A DNA stretch of 64,000 nucleotides from Catellatospora sichuanensis. GTDB taxonomy: Bacteria > Actinomycetota > Actinomycetes > Mycobacteriales > Micromonosporaceae. A program made the position numbers and the translations under genes. Below are positions 18,120-26,831 of this stretch, in pieces. Each line of letters starts with the position of its first letter. Positions within the stretch are counted from its first letter, which is position 1. The stretch lies in the NCBI RefSeq assembly GCF_007483665.1, contig NZ_VIQO01000012.1, forward strand, positions 248,001 to 312,000, written 5' to 3'. Under the pieces are notes generated by a model. The model was not told the DNA's origin. It did no database searches and saw nothing but the letters and a program-made list of their open reading frames with translations.

Positions 18120-18245
18120 GTGACTAGCACCAGCTACACCCCAGACTTGGTTTTCGAACGGCAGGTCGCTTCGGAGGCGCCGGGGGATTCCGCCGAGCCG
18201 CTGCCGGGCGGAACCGCCCACCGCACCCGACAGGAGCCCGCATGA
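18120..18245 (+). CDS. Small 41-aa ORF coupled to the NTF2-like gene
   Basis: A GTG-started frame with a near-perfect ribosome site, GGAGGTGA, 4 bp upstream. It encodes 41 residues beginning MTSTSYTPDLVFERQVASEA, with a PLPGG motif near residue 30 and a basic tail. Its TGA overlaps the ATG of the next gene (ATGA). I recognise no family. It could be a short leader that sets translation of the NTF2-like gene, a peptide with its own role, or the residue of a lost gene. The strong ribosome site and precise coupling are the evidence for translation. Confidence 0.5.
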   Translation: MTSTSYTPDLVFERQVASEAPGDSAEPLPGGTAHRTRQEPA

Positions 18246-18709
18246 GCACCACCGTTCAGCCACCCGACGAGCAGGTGACCACGGAGCTGCACGCCATCGA
18301 GCGACGCCGGCAACGAGCGCTCGTCGACGTGGATCTGGAGACACTCGATGACCTCTTCGACGACACGCTCGTGCACACCCACGCGCACGGCATCACCCAC
18401 ACCAAGACGCAGTTGCTGGAGCACACCGCCAACCGCCGGCCCTACCTCCGCATCACCCGCGGCGAGATCACCATCCGACTCATCGGCGACGTCGCGGTCA
18501 TGACCGGCCCGCTCACCAACCTGCTACGAACACCCGACGGCGGTCAACGCACCCTCGCCGGCGTGGCCACCCAGGTCCTGCGCCGCGACAACCACCGCGG
18601 CTGGCGGTTCGTCACCTTCCAGATGACACCCTACAGCGAGCAGACCCGACCCGAGCTGTCCTCAGGGCCAACACCGCCGCCTGACCTTCATCTGTCCACA
18701 TCGGATTAA
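18242..18709 (+). CDS. NTF2-like / DUF4440 family protein
   Basis: A 155-aa protein of the SnoaL/NTF2 fold. It has HAIERRRQRALVDVDLETLDDLF early, then DTLVHTHAHGITHTKTQLLE, then GDVAVMTGPLT and WRFVTFQMTPY, the usual cone-shaped cup. Such proteins bind small molecules, and some act as isomerases, dehydratases or cyclases, including in natural product pathways. The ATG overlaps the stop of the 41-aa ORF upstream, so the pair is expressed together. No catalytic residues can be assigned. Confidence 0.8.
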   Translation: MSTTVQPPDEQVTTELHAIERRRQRALVDVDLETLDDLFDDTLVHTHAHGITHTKTQLLEHTANRRPYLRITRGEITIRLIGDVAVMTGPLTNLLRTPDGGQRTLAGVATQVLRRDNHRGWRFVTFQMTPYSEQTRPELSSGPTPPPDLHLSTSD

Positions 18710-18807
18710 CGTCCGGTCGTCGCTGCAACCGATCAGCCCGATGGGCGATCTGCGGTAACCCCGGTCATGCAGCGTATCCCAGCTGGCGAAGTTCCGCCTG
18801 GCGGCTG

Positions 18808-19177
18808 GTCGCTCGGATCGCGGCAGATTCACACTTGACGGACGGCTTTGTCGGCAGCATCGCCAGCTTTGTCATCGAGGGCGACACCGAGGTCACGTAC
18901 TGGATCGACAGATCCTTCTGGGGGCGGGGCATCGCCAGTCGGGCGCTCGGCCTGCTCCTGGAGTTGAATCCGGTGCGGCCGCTGTTCGCCCGCGTCGTGA
19001 GTGACAATATCGGATCGCTCAAGGTGCTGCAGAAAGGCAGGATTCGCCATCACAGGAACGGAGGTTTCGTTCGCCAACGGCCGGAGCGCGGAGATCGAGG
19101 AAACGATCCTCCGCCTTGACGAGCGCGCGGATACCGCGCCAGCCGATGTGCCGAGCGGAGGAAGGCCGACCTACTGA
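18808..19177 (+). pseudogene. GNAT acetyltransferase remnant with frameshift
   Basis: The frame reads VARIAAD, then GSIASFVIEGDTEVTYWID and RSFWGRGIASRALGLLLEL (acetyl-CoA loop GRGIA), then SDNIGSLKVLQK. There one extra A shifts the frame, and the other frame continues AGFAITGTEVSFANG and EIEETILRLDE to a TGA at 19175-19177. The roughly 50 N-terminal residues of the family are absent and no sensible start codon is present, so the gene is dead by both truncation and frameshift. Confidence 0.8.
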
Positions 19178-19426
19178 TCGGCATGAGCGTGCAGCCTTGG
19201 TGGCATCGCCGACGCCTCAGCCGTCACGCACCGTTACTTAGCAAGGCAAGATCAGAATTTGGCGGCTGGTTACCGTTACCGCTGCCGAGCATGATGAGCA
19301 CGCCAGTGACCAATCCCCGCTTGCGAATCCGGCCGGCCGGGTCGGCTGGGGCTTGGATGCCCGTCGCCGCGTCCTTCGTTGCGACGCTCATGTCACGAGT
19401 CTGGGCGGGGGGTCTCCATCCACAAA

Positions 19427-19777
19427 ATGCATTGCTCGTCAAAGCCATACAATTCGGTTACGGATGTCCAGCTGCGCGCGCTCATCGCCGTGGCTGATGA
19501 GGGAACGTTCACCGACGCCGCCGTCGCGCTCGGGATCGCCCAGGCCGCATTCAGCTGGACGATCACCGCGCTCGAGGCCGAACTCGGTGTGCGGCTGCTC
19601 CGGCGTACGACCCGACTCGCCACGCTGACCAGCGTAGGAGCACGCGTGATCGACCGGGCCCGGCAAATCCTCCGCCCGGTGGCCGAGTGGCACGGGTCGT
19701 GGACGACTCATCGGCCGAGCGGCGGGCGGCGATCGCGGTGGTCCGCCGGGCGCGCTCCCGGACACGCACTCGGCTGA
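19427..19777 (+). pseudogene. Truncated LysR-type regulator (DNA-binding domain only)
   Basis: From the ATG at 19427 the frame encodes a LysR helix-turn-helix: DVQLRALIAVADEGTFTDAA, TITALEAELGVRLLRRTTR and GARVIDRARQILRPVAE. The whole effector-binding domain, about 200 residues, is missing. After RPVAE the reading becomes non-homologous and stops at 19775-19777. On the opposite strand at 19224-19391 a short frame starting MSVATKDAATGIQ may be the start of the divergent target gene, also cut off; I could not identify it. Confidence 0.7.
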
Positions 19778-19931
19778 CAAGTGGCTGAACATCGGCACGT
19801 GACCGGCTGGTCGTCGTGCGGGTCCACCCGGAGCGTGCTGCTCGACGGCCCTCATGGAAGGGCCGTCGGAACTCTTCGAGGGTTTCGCCGAGGACCTGCC
19901 CGCCTCGGGGGACTCGTGAGGCAGCGACGCG

Positions 19932-20582
19932 TCACTCCACCGTGACGGCGGTGAGAATCAAGCGGTCCGTCACCAGGAACCGGCCGGCGACGCCGGTCAG
20001 CGGAACTCCGCCGTCCATGCGCTCGCCTCGGGTCAGAAGGCGTGCCCGGAAGGTTCGGGCCGCCGGGTCGATGGTGAGGACCGCCTCCTCGAACCCAAGC
20101 CAGCGGCCGGTGAGCGGATACCACGCCTTGTACACCGATTCCTTGGCGCTAAACAGCACGCGGCCCCAGGGGATCGACGGGTAGGCCCCGGCCAGCTCGG
20201 CCAGCATGGCGGGCTCCCCTGCCGTGGTGACCTGGTCGGCGACGTCAGGGGGCAGCGGTCCGTTCGGTTCGGCGTCGATACCGATGGCGGCCAGTTTCGT
20301 GGTGATGGCCGCGGCCCGATAACCGACGCAGTGGGTGATCGCGCCCGCCACCCCGTGCGGCCACAGCGGCTCCCGACGCGGACCGGTCCCGATTGGCGCG
20401 GGCGAGAAGCCGAGCCGGCCGAGGGCCTCGCGGGCGCATCGACGCGCGGTGACGAACTCCTGGCGGCGAGCCGGCACGGAATTTGCCAGCAGCGCCTCCT
20501 CGCCCGGGAAAATCGGCTCGCCGGGAACGTCGCCGAAGGCCTCCACCGCGATCACGTCGGGCTCCAGCAGTTCCTCGATCAT
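19932..20582 (-). CDS. 4'-phosphopantetheinyl transferase (Sfp/EntD type)
   Basis: A 216-aa enzyme that moves phosphopantetheine from CoA onto carrier-protein serines. Family motifs are present: REPLWPHGVAGAITHC, the metal-binding IGIDAEP, and WGRVLFSAKESVYKAWYPLT. The N-terminus MIEELLEP...FPGEEALL is typical of the EntD branch common in siderophore clusters. The start is the ATG at 20582; the longer open frame upstream lacks homology. It is the obvious activator of the PCP domains of the synthetases at 1-7.6 kb, although 5 kb of decayed DNA now lies between it and the HDO gene. Confidence 0.93.
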   Translation of the reverse strand: MIEELLEPDVIAVEAFGDVPGEPIFPGEEALLANSVPARRQEFVTARRCAREALGRLGFSPAPIGTGPRREPLWPHGVAGAITHCVGYRAAAITTKLAAIGIDAEPNGPLPPDVADQVTTAGEPAMLAELAGAYPSIPWGRVLFSAKESVYKAWYPLTGRWLGFEEAVLTIDPAARTFRARLLTRGERMDGGVPLTGVAGRFLVTDRLILTAVTVE

Positions 20583-20702
20583 GCGTCCGCCCGGAAGATG
20601 CGGCGCATCGGCATCGGGGCCGCACCCCGCCGCTTCCACTCCCGAGGATAAACCAGGGAAACCTCCTCGAACCGGACACCCTCGTAGATCATCGTTATAG
20701 CT

Positions 20703-20797
20703 ATGCAGAAGTATCCCGCTGAGCTGCGTGAACGCTCGGTGCGTTTGTATCGGGAGACCAGTCCGCAGCCCACGGTGGCGTGCGTGGCCCGCCGGTG
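20703..20797 (+). mobile_element. IS3-family OrfA stub
   Basis: The first 31 codons read MQKYPAELRERSVRLYRETS and then VARRW, the N-terminal helix-turn-helix of IS3-type OrfA transposases. Homology stops abruptly and no OrfB or terminal inverted repeat is seen. It is a dead remnant between the PPTase and the response regulator, and part of the 17-21 kb decay zone. The rest of 20583-20943 shows nothing I recognise. Confidence 0.7.
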
Positions 20798-20943
20798 GTT
20801 TGCCGGTGGCCCGCCTCTGGTGCTGGCTTCGCGGTGCCGGGGCGGTCTTCTTTGCCACGTTTTTACCGTTGCCAGGTCGGGACCGGATTGATGGCCGTCG
20901 GGGGCGAATCCGGTGCTGTGGACTGTGCGGGCGTGTCGGGTGG

Positions 20944-21657
20944 TCACGGGTGTGGTGCGGTGGTGTGGGCCAGCGACTCGACCGCGGGCGGTGGCGCTTG
21001 CCTGGGAGGGCTGGCCTCGGTTGTTGTGGACCGGCCGCCGCCGGGCCAGCCGTCCAGCGCCACCCGGGTCAGCTCGGCCTTGTTACCCACTCCGAGCTTG
21101 GCCCGGATCCGTTTGACGTACGTGTCGACCGTATGCGGGCTGATGCCCAGCCGCGTGGCGATCTGCCCGTGGGTCAGGCCCCGTGAAATCTGGCCCAGCA
21201 CCTGAACCTCGCGCCCGGACAGCCGGCAGTTCAGCGAATCACTGCACCCGGCCGGTGCCGGCCGCCCAGTCCCGGCCGGCTCGGCGGCCATGTACAGCGA
21301 TGTCGTCACGCCCTGAATGACGGCATGCAACGCCCCGACGATCCGCTCCGACGAGGCCCGCTTGGTAATGACCCCTGCGGCGCCGGCCCGCAGATACCGC
21401 GCCGCGTCAGGGACCGCCTGGTTGTCCAGCACCAGGACCGGCGTGGACCTGGCCGCCTCAGCAATGTGGATCAGATCGCCGGGCCCGGCCAGCACATCAA
21501 CATCGATGAGCAATGCGTCGGCAAGCCACGACGGCTCCTCATCAGGCGAGGTTCTCGCGGCGACCACCCGGATACCGGCCCTGGTCAGCGTATCGACGAG
21601 CCCGACAAGGAAGATTGGTGAACTGACAAGGATATCGATCTGAATCACATTGACCAC
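20944..21657 (-). CDS. LuxR-type response regulator
   Basis: A 237-aa regulator. Residues about 5-120 form a receiver domain with the likely phospho-acceptor Asp in LLIDVDV and a conserved Lys in GVITKRAS; the DD pair of strand 1 is weak. Residues about 145-205 are a LuxR helix-turn-helix (LSGREVQVLGQI, LGISPHTVDTYVKRIRAKLG). A 30-residue Pro/Ala/Thr tail follows. No histidine kinase lies nearby, so it may be an orphan or a pathway-specific regulator of the NRPS cluster. The start is a GTG at 21657; an in-frame GTG three codons later is equally possible. Confidence 0.9.
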   Translation of the reverse strand: MVNVIQIDILVSSPIFLVGLVDTLTRAGIRVVAARTSPDEEPSWLADALLIDVDVLAGPGDLIHIAEAARSTPVLVLDNQAVPDAARYLRAGAAGVITKRASSERIVGALHAVIQGVTTSLYMAAEPAGTGRPAPAGCSDSLNCRLSGREVQVLGQISRGLTHGQIATRLGISPHTVDTYVKRIRAKLGVGNKAELTRVALDGWPGGGRSTTTEASPPRQAPPPAVESLAHTTAPHP

Positions 21658-22341
21658 CGTACTCGTGCACTACCTGATCGGTCTCATCTCACTCGGCCGG
21701 GACTCCCTGTGCCGCCTGCGATCGCCGCCCGGCAACGATGCGTGGCCGCAAGGGCAAAAAGCCCGGCATGGCCGTAACGGAAGACTTCAGATCATCAATG
21801 ACGGTAACAGCATCCAATTCCGGGCGGGGTCCCCGCTTTCAGGGACCATGCCCACAATGGACAGCCCGCCCCGCCCCAGACAAGGTGGCCCCAATCAGGG
21901 ACGTGCCAGCCCCGGCGCAGCCACCGACGATCAGCGCACGTCCGCCTTCATCGCGCGACTCTCCGCCCGGTCGTTGGCAGAATCGTTCTGCGGCGCGCCA
22001 GGCGCATGACATGCGACCTATCGGGAACGACGGCAAGATGCCGACACACCACGCCTTCTCGCAATACTCCGCCCCCGAAGCGCTCACGATCACATGGATC
22101 AGGCCTTACAGCAGAAGCCCGCCCGGGCGAACCGGTACGGGCTTCTGACCTGCAAGAACTTTGTAGCGGGGACGCCAGAGATGATCGCAGGATCATTTAA
22201 GACAATATATTGACGAAGTCACATTTATTAGCTCACGGGCCAGCATTTGCCCAGAGTGCCGTTCGAAACAGGCCATGATCGACCGAATCCGTTCGAAAGA
22301 TCAACTAACTCTAGATCATGGCGCCTACCTGCGACAACGGC
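21658..22341. other. 684-bp intergenic region with an AT-rich block
   Basis: No convincing gene on either strand; the open frames here have no family features. Bases about 22190-22320 are conspicuously AT-rich for this genome (TTTAAGACAATATATTG and similar). They contain two copies of CCGTTCGAAA at 22259-22268 and 22289-22298, 30 bp apart. It marks the border between the NRPS/decay region and the catabolic cluster. Confidence 0.5.
22259..22298. repeat. Two direct copies of CCGTTCGAAA, 30 bp apart
   Basis: Identical 10-mers containing the palindrome TTCGAA, spaced by about three helical turns inside an AT-rich block. They could be an operator or an accident of composition; no neighbouring gene start argues for one target. 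Confidence 0.5.
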
Positions 22342-23514
22342 TCAGATAGTACCCTTGAGCAGTTGCCTGGCCATGACGATCCGCTGCACTTGATTCGTGC
22401 CCTCGTAGATCTGCGTGATCTTCGCGTCGCGCATCATGCGCTCGGCCGGGAAGTCCTGGGTGTAGCCGAATCCGCCGAGGAGCTGGACCGCGTCGACGGT
22501 CACCTTCATGGCCACGTCCGAGGCATGGCACTTGGCGGCGGCCCCGAAGAACGACAGGTCGGGATCTTCGCGCTGCGATTTCGCGGCGGCGACGTACACC
22601 AGTTGCCGGGCCGTCTCGATCGCCATCGCCATGTCGGCGAGCATGAACTGCACCACCTGGAAGTCGGCCACCCGCTGGCCGAACTGCTGTCGTTGCTGGA
22701 CGTACGCGAGCGCGCAGTCCAGCGCGCCCTGCGCGATGCCGACGGCCTGCGCGCCGACGGTGACCCGGGTGTGGTCGAGGGTCCGCAGGGCGATCTTCAT
22801 GCCGTCGCCGGGCTTGCCGATGACCCGGTCGGCGGGCAGGCGCACGTCGTCGAAGCGAAGCTCGCGGGTCGGTGAGCCCTTGATCCCGAGCTTGCGCTCC
22901 TTGGCGCCGAAGGTGAAGCCGGGGTCGGACTTCTCCACGAGGAACGCGGTGACGTTGGCGCCCCGACGGCCGTCGGGGTCGGTCACGGCGAGCACGGTGT
23001 AGTAGTCGGAGACGCCGGCGTTGGTGATCCAGGATTTCTGGCCGTTGAGGATCCACTCGTCGCCGACGGCTCTGGCCCGGGTCCGCATCGACGCGATGTC
23101 GCTGCCCGCCTCGCGCTCGGACAGGCCGTAGGAGAAGGTGGTGCGGCCCTGGGCCAGCGGGGTCAGGTAGCGGTGTTTGAGGTCTGCGGAGCCGGCGAGG
23201 ATGAGCGGCAGGCTGCCGAGCTCGTTGCAGGCGGGGATGAGCGAGGACGAGGCGCACACCCGGGCCACCTCTTCGATCACGATGCAGGTCGCCAGCGCGT
23301 CGGCGCCCACGCCGCCGTACTCCTCGGGCACGTGGGGGGCGTGGAAGTCGCCGGCCACCAGTGCGTCGTGTGCGGCCTGCGGGAACGACTCGGTCCGGTC
23401 CACCTCCGCGGCGTACGGGGCGATCTTGTCGACGGCGATGGCGCGTACCGCCTCCCGGACGGCCAGGTGGTCGTCGGAGAGCCGGAACAGGTCGAAGCGG
23501 GAGTGGGCTGTCAC
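22342..23514 (-). CDS. Acyl-CoA dehydrogenase
   Basis: A 390-aa FAD enzyme making a 2,3-enoyl-CoA and passing electrons to ETF. It has FSYGLSEREAGSD, QKSWITNAG, the RDAKITQIYEGTNQVQR signature at the C-terminus with the catalytic Glu in YEGT, and LGGFGYTQDFPAERMMRDA. The start is a GTG at 23514 behind AGGAAC; the longer open frame to 24015 overlaps the YeiH gene and has no homology. It is the last gene of the leftward catabolic operon, 50 bp after the YeiH gene. The natural substrate is presumably the CoA thioester formed by the ligase upstream. Confidence 0.95.
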   Translation of the reverse strand: MTAHSRFDLFRLSDDHLAVREAVRAIAVDKIAPYAAEVDRTESFPQAAHDALVAGDFHAPHVPEEYGGVGADALATCIVIEEVARVCASSSLIPACNELGSLPLILAGSADLKHRYLTPLAQGRTTFSYGLSEREAGSDIASMRTRARAVGDEWILNGQKSWITNAGVSDYYTVLAVTDPDGRRGANVTAFLVEKSDPGFTFGAKERKLGIKGSPTRELRFDDVRLPADRVIGKPGDGMKIALRTLDHTRVTVGAQAVGIAQGALDCALAYVQQRQQFGQRVADFQVVQFMLADMAMAIETARQLVYVAAAKSQREDPDLSFFGAAAKCHASDVAMKVTVDAVQLLGGFGYTQDFPAERMMRDAKITQIYEGTNQVQRIVMARQLLKGTI

Positions 23515-23564
23515 GGGAGTTCCTATCGGGGTGTGGTGCGAAATGAGCTGGGGGACCGGGCCGG

Positions 23565-24605
23565 TCAGGATCCCGGCACGAAGAGCAGGACTCCGGCGAG
23601 CGCGAGGACGGTGATGAACAGCGTCGAGACTGCCGCGACCACCAGCAGCGGGCCGCTCTTTCTGACCAGTGAGGTCAGGTGCACGCCGGCGCCCATGCCG
23701 AACAGGGCGGCGCCGAGGGCCGCGACCTGTACGGTGCCGATCCCTTCGAGCGCCCACGGCGGGATGGCGCCGGTGCCGCGCAGCGCGGCGCAGCCGAGGA
23801 AGCCGAGGACGAACAGCGGCACCAGCGGCGGCCGGGCGGTGCCGCCGGCGGCGGGCGTGGTGAGCCTGCGGATGACGCTGACGGTGGCGACGACGGGCGC
23901 GAGCAGCAGTACGCGGGTCAGCTTCACCACGATCGCGGTGGCGACGACGGCCGCGCCGGCGGGGCTGGCCGCGGCGACGACCTGGCCGACCTCGTGCACG
24001 CTGGCTCCGGTCCACACCCCGAACTGCGGGCCGCTGAGCCCGAGTGGACCGCTCAGCAGCGGGAACGCGATCAGGGCCACGGTGCCGAACAGGGTGACCA
24101 TCGCGATGGAGGCGGTGACGTCCTCCTCGTCGGCGCCCGCGGTCTGCTCCATGGCGGCGATGGCCGATGCGCCGCAGATGGCGACGCCGGTGCCGAGCAG
24201 CAGGCTCCTGGCCGCGCCCACTCGCATCCGGTTGCCCAGCCAGGTGGTGAAGGCCAGGGTGCCCACGAGGATGGTGGCCACGATCGCGATCACGGGCGCG
24301 CCGAGGGCGGTGATGGCGGCGAACGACACCGAGATTCCCAGCAGCGCCACCCCCACCCGGAGCAGTTTTCTGGTCAGCAGACCGAGCATGGTCCGGCTGG
24401 GGCCGGGCAGCAGGTTGAGGTTGGCGGCGAGGACACCGAGGCCGACGGCCCAGGTCAGGACGCCGACCTGCGGGACGAGCCGGTGGCCGAGGGTGGCGCC
24501 GCCGAGCCCGGCCGCGACGGCGAGCAGCGCGGGTACGAGGGTCTGCGCGTGGGGTCGGCGTGGGGCCGGGACGGCGACGGCCGCGCGGGGTGCGGTCATC
24601 GTCAT
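23565..24605 (-). CDS. YeiH-type (UPF0324) membrane protein, putative sulfate exporter family
   Basis: A 346-aa integral membrane protein with about ten hydrophobic segments. It matches the YeiH/UPF0324 family through LGLLTRKLLRVGVALLG, GTGVAICGASAIAA, FGVWTGASVHEVGQVVAA and LGFLGCAALR. Members are annotated as putative sulfate exporters because some lie in sulfonate-degradation operons; few are biochemically proven. Its presence with a TauD dioxygenase in the same cluster hints at a sulfur-containing substrate. The start could be the ATG at 24605 or at 24599; neither has a clear ribosome site. Confidence 0.85.
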   Translation of the reverse strand: MTMTAPRAAVAVPAPRRPHAQTLVPALLAVAAGLGGATLGHRLVPQVGVLTWAVGLGVLAANLNLLPGPSRTMLGLLTRKLLRVGVALLGISVSFAAITALGAPVIAIVATILVGTLAFTTWLGNRMRVGAARSLLLGTGVAICGASAIAAMEQTAGADEEDVTASIAMVTLFGTVALIAFPLLSGPLGLSGPQFGVWTGASVHEVGQVVAAASPAGAAVVATAIVVKLTRVLLLAPVVATVSVIRRLTTPAAGGTARPPLVPLFVLGFLGCAALRGTGAIPPWALEGIGTVQVAALGAALFGMGAGVHLTSLVRKSGPLLVVAAVSTLFITVLALAGVLLFVPGS

Positions 24606-24687
24606 CGGCGCTGCCCGGCAGACGTCACCGCACCCCCGGTGCCCGGGCAGGTCCCCGGGCACCGGGTCGCGCGGACGGCCGTGGTGG

Positions 24688-26247
24688 TCACCGGCCGGCC
24701 AGTTCGCGCTTGAGGATCTTGCCGGTGGCGGTCATCGGCAGTGACTCGACGAACTCGACCACGCGCGGGTATTTGTACGCGGCCATGGTCTCCTGGCACC
24801 ACGAGATGAGTTCCCGCTCGGTGAGCTGCGTGCCCTCGCTTCTGATCACGAAGGCTTTGACCTCTTCGCCGTGGCTGTCGTGCGGCACGCCGACGACCGC
24901 GGCGAGCGAGACCGCCGGGTGGGTCAGCAGGACCTCTTCGATCTCGCGCGGGTACACGTTGAAGCCACCCCGGATGATCATGTCCTTGGCCCGGTCGACG
25001 ATGTAGTAGAAGCCGTCCTCGTCGCGGCGGGCCAGGTCGCCGGTACGGAACCAGCCGTCCCGCATCACCTCGGCCGTCGCCTCCGGCCTGTTGTGGTAGC
25101 CCTTCATGATGTTGTGGCCGCGGATCGCAATCTCGCCGACCTCGCCGACGGCCTCGATCGTCTTCCACTCGGGGTCGACCAGCTCGACCTCCACGCCCCA
25201 GATCGGCACGCCGATCGAGCCGGGACGCGGGTCGCGCTCGGGGTCGCTGAAGGTCGCCACCGGCGAGGTCTCCGACAGTCCGTACCCCTCGAGGATCTGG
25301 ACGCCGAACGCCTCCTTGAACCGCTTGGTGATCTCCACCGGCAGCGACGCGCCACCGGAGACGGCCACCCGCAGGTTGCGGGCGATCTCCGCCACGTCCG
25401 CGCCCTCGGCCAGCGCGCCGAGCAGGCCCCAGTACATCGTCGGCACACCCGCAAAGAAGGTGATCTTCTCGGTGAGCAGCAGCTCGACCGTCGACTCCGG
25501 AACGAACCGGGGCATGAGCACGAGCGTGGAGCCGACCGCGAAACCGGCGTTGAGCTGCACCGTCGATCCGAACGAGTGGAACAGCGGCAGCGTGATCAGG
25601 TGCCGGTCGTGCAGCGTGGGCAGCGAACCGAACAGGCGGTTGCAGGTCAGCGCGTTGAACACCAGATTGGCGTGGGACAGTTCGGCGCCCTTGGGCTGCC
25701 CGGTCGTGCCGCTGGTGTACAGGATGACCGCGGTGTCGGTCTCGCCGGTGCGCGCGGTGTCGAACGCTGTCGGCAGTCCGGCCAGCGCCTGGCCGAGAGT
25801 CGGCACGCCGTCGATCGGGGACGCGGCGGCCGGGTCCGCGGTGACCACGAAGAAGTGCTCGCAATCCGGCGCCTGCCGGAAGCCGGCGTGCCCCTCGGCG
25901 CCCATCGCCAGCTCGGGTGTGCCCTCGAAGCAGAAGTACGCCTTCGCCTGGGCGTCGGCGAGATGGTAGGCGATCTCGCGCCCCTTGAGCAGCACGTTGA
26001 GCGGCACGACGGTGGCGCCGGCCTTGAGGATGCCGTAGTAGAGCACCGGGAAGTACGGCAGGTTGGGGCACGACAGTGCCACCTTGTCGCCGGGGCCGAT
26101 GCCCCGGCCGGCCAGCAGGTTGGCCACCTGGTTCGCGGCGGCGTCGACCTGGGCGTAGGTGAGTCGGGTGGCGCCGAGCACCACGGCGTCGCGGCCGGGG
26201 TGGCGGCGGGCGCTGTCTTCCAGGAGCGTGGCCAGGTTCAGGGTCAT
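24688..26247 (-). CDS. Acyl-CoA synthetase (AMP-binding)
   Basis: A 519-aa ligase activating a carboxylic acid to its CoA thioester through an acyl-AMP. The ATP loop is YTSGTTGQPKG, followed by EGYGLSETSP, GWFRTGDLA and a C-terminal catalytic Lys in TGKILKREL. The call is long- or medium-chain FadD-like; the substrate is not determined. The ATG at 26247 has a GGAGG ribosome site and overlaps the hydrolase stop (ATGA). With the acyl-CoA dehydrogenase it would form the entry to a beta-oxidation-like route. Confidence 0.95.
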   Translation of the reverse strand: MTLNLATLLEDSARRHPGRDAVVLGATRLTYAQVDAAANQVANLLAGRGIGPGDKVALSCPNLPYFPVLYYGILKAGATVVPLNVLLKGREIAYHLADAQAKAYFCFEGTPELAMGAEGHAGFRQAPDCEHFFVVTADPAAASPIDGVPTLGQALAGLPTAFDTARTGETDTAVILYTSGTTGQPKGAELSHANLVFNALTCNRLFGSLPTLHDRHLITLPLFHSFGSTVQLNAGFAVGSTLVLMPRFVPESTVELLLTEKITFFAGVPTMYWGLLGALAEGADVAEIARNLRVAVSGGASLPVEITKRFKEAFGVQILEGYGLSETSPVATFSDPERDPRPGSIGVPIWGVEVELVDPEWKTIEAVGEVGEIAIRGHNIMKGYHNRPEATAEVMRDGWFRTGDLARRDEDGFYYIVDRAKDMIIRGGFNVYPREIEEVLLTHPAVSLAAVVGVPHDSHGEEVKAFVIRSEGTQLTERELISWCQETMAAYKYPRVVEFVESLPMTATGKILKRELAGR

Positions 26248-26831
26248 CGGGGTGCCTCCATGGTGCTCAGTTGCGCGACCAGCGAGTCGGCTTCGGGCCA
26301 TTCGCCGTGGCCGGAAGCGGGATTGAGGTGGCCGACCGCGCCGAGGTCGTGCCACCGGCTGCCCCAGGCGTCGGCCAGCGCCCGGACCCGGGCCGGGTCG
26401 CCCAGCGGGTCGTTGCTGCTCGCCGCGACGATGCTGGGAAAGCGCAGGGGCTGCAGCGGGATGGGCAGCCAGCCGTGTTCGGCCAGTTCGGACAGTGCGG
26501 GGTATTCCGCGGGCAGGGGTGCGCCCAGGTCCGGCGGGGTGGCCAGCAGCGCCGCCCGGACGCGCCGGGCCGAGCCGCGCCGGCGGGCCGCCCAGTGCAC
26601 CGTGGTGAGCACGCCGGCGCTGTGCGCCACGATGACCACCGATCCCCGGGCGGTCTCGACGGTCTCCTGCAGCGCGTCGACCCGGTCGTCCAGGCTGGGG
26701 TTGTCGCGTCCCAGCGGCGGCACCGCCAGCACGTCCCGCCGCCGCGCGGCGAACCGGGTCTGCCAGTGCTCGTCGACGGGGCCCCGCAGCCCGGGCACGG
26801 TGACGATCACCGTGCCCGGGCTGCGGCTCAT
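26244..26831 (-). CDS. RBBP9/YdeN-family alpha/beta hydrolase
   Basis: A 195-aa serine hydrolase of the RBBP9/YdeN family, recognised by GLRGPVDEHWQ near the start. The nucleophile Ser is in VAHSAGV, with Asp in SSNDPLGD and His in GHLNPASGHGEWPE. It overlaps the MFS gene upstream and the ligase gene downstream by 4 bp each, so all three are tightly co-translated. A role in hydrolysing an ester or thioester intermediate of the pathway is inference from position. Confidence 0.9.
   Translation of the reverse strand: MSRSPGTVIVTVPGLRGPVDEHWQTRFAARRRDVLAVPPLGRDNPSLDDRVDALQETVETARGSVVIVAHSAGVLTTVHWAARRRGSARRVRAALLATPPDLGAPLPAEYPALSELAEHGWLPIPLQPLRFPSIVAASSNDPLGDPARVRALADAWGSRWHDLGAVGHLNPASGHGEWPEADSLVAQLSTMEAPR

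Noticed and set aside
21738-22148. 136-codon frame in the 21.7-22.3 kb gap
   Set aside because: No start signal and no recognisable domain; overlapping frames on the other strand are equally long.
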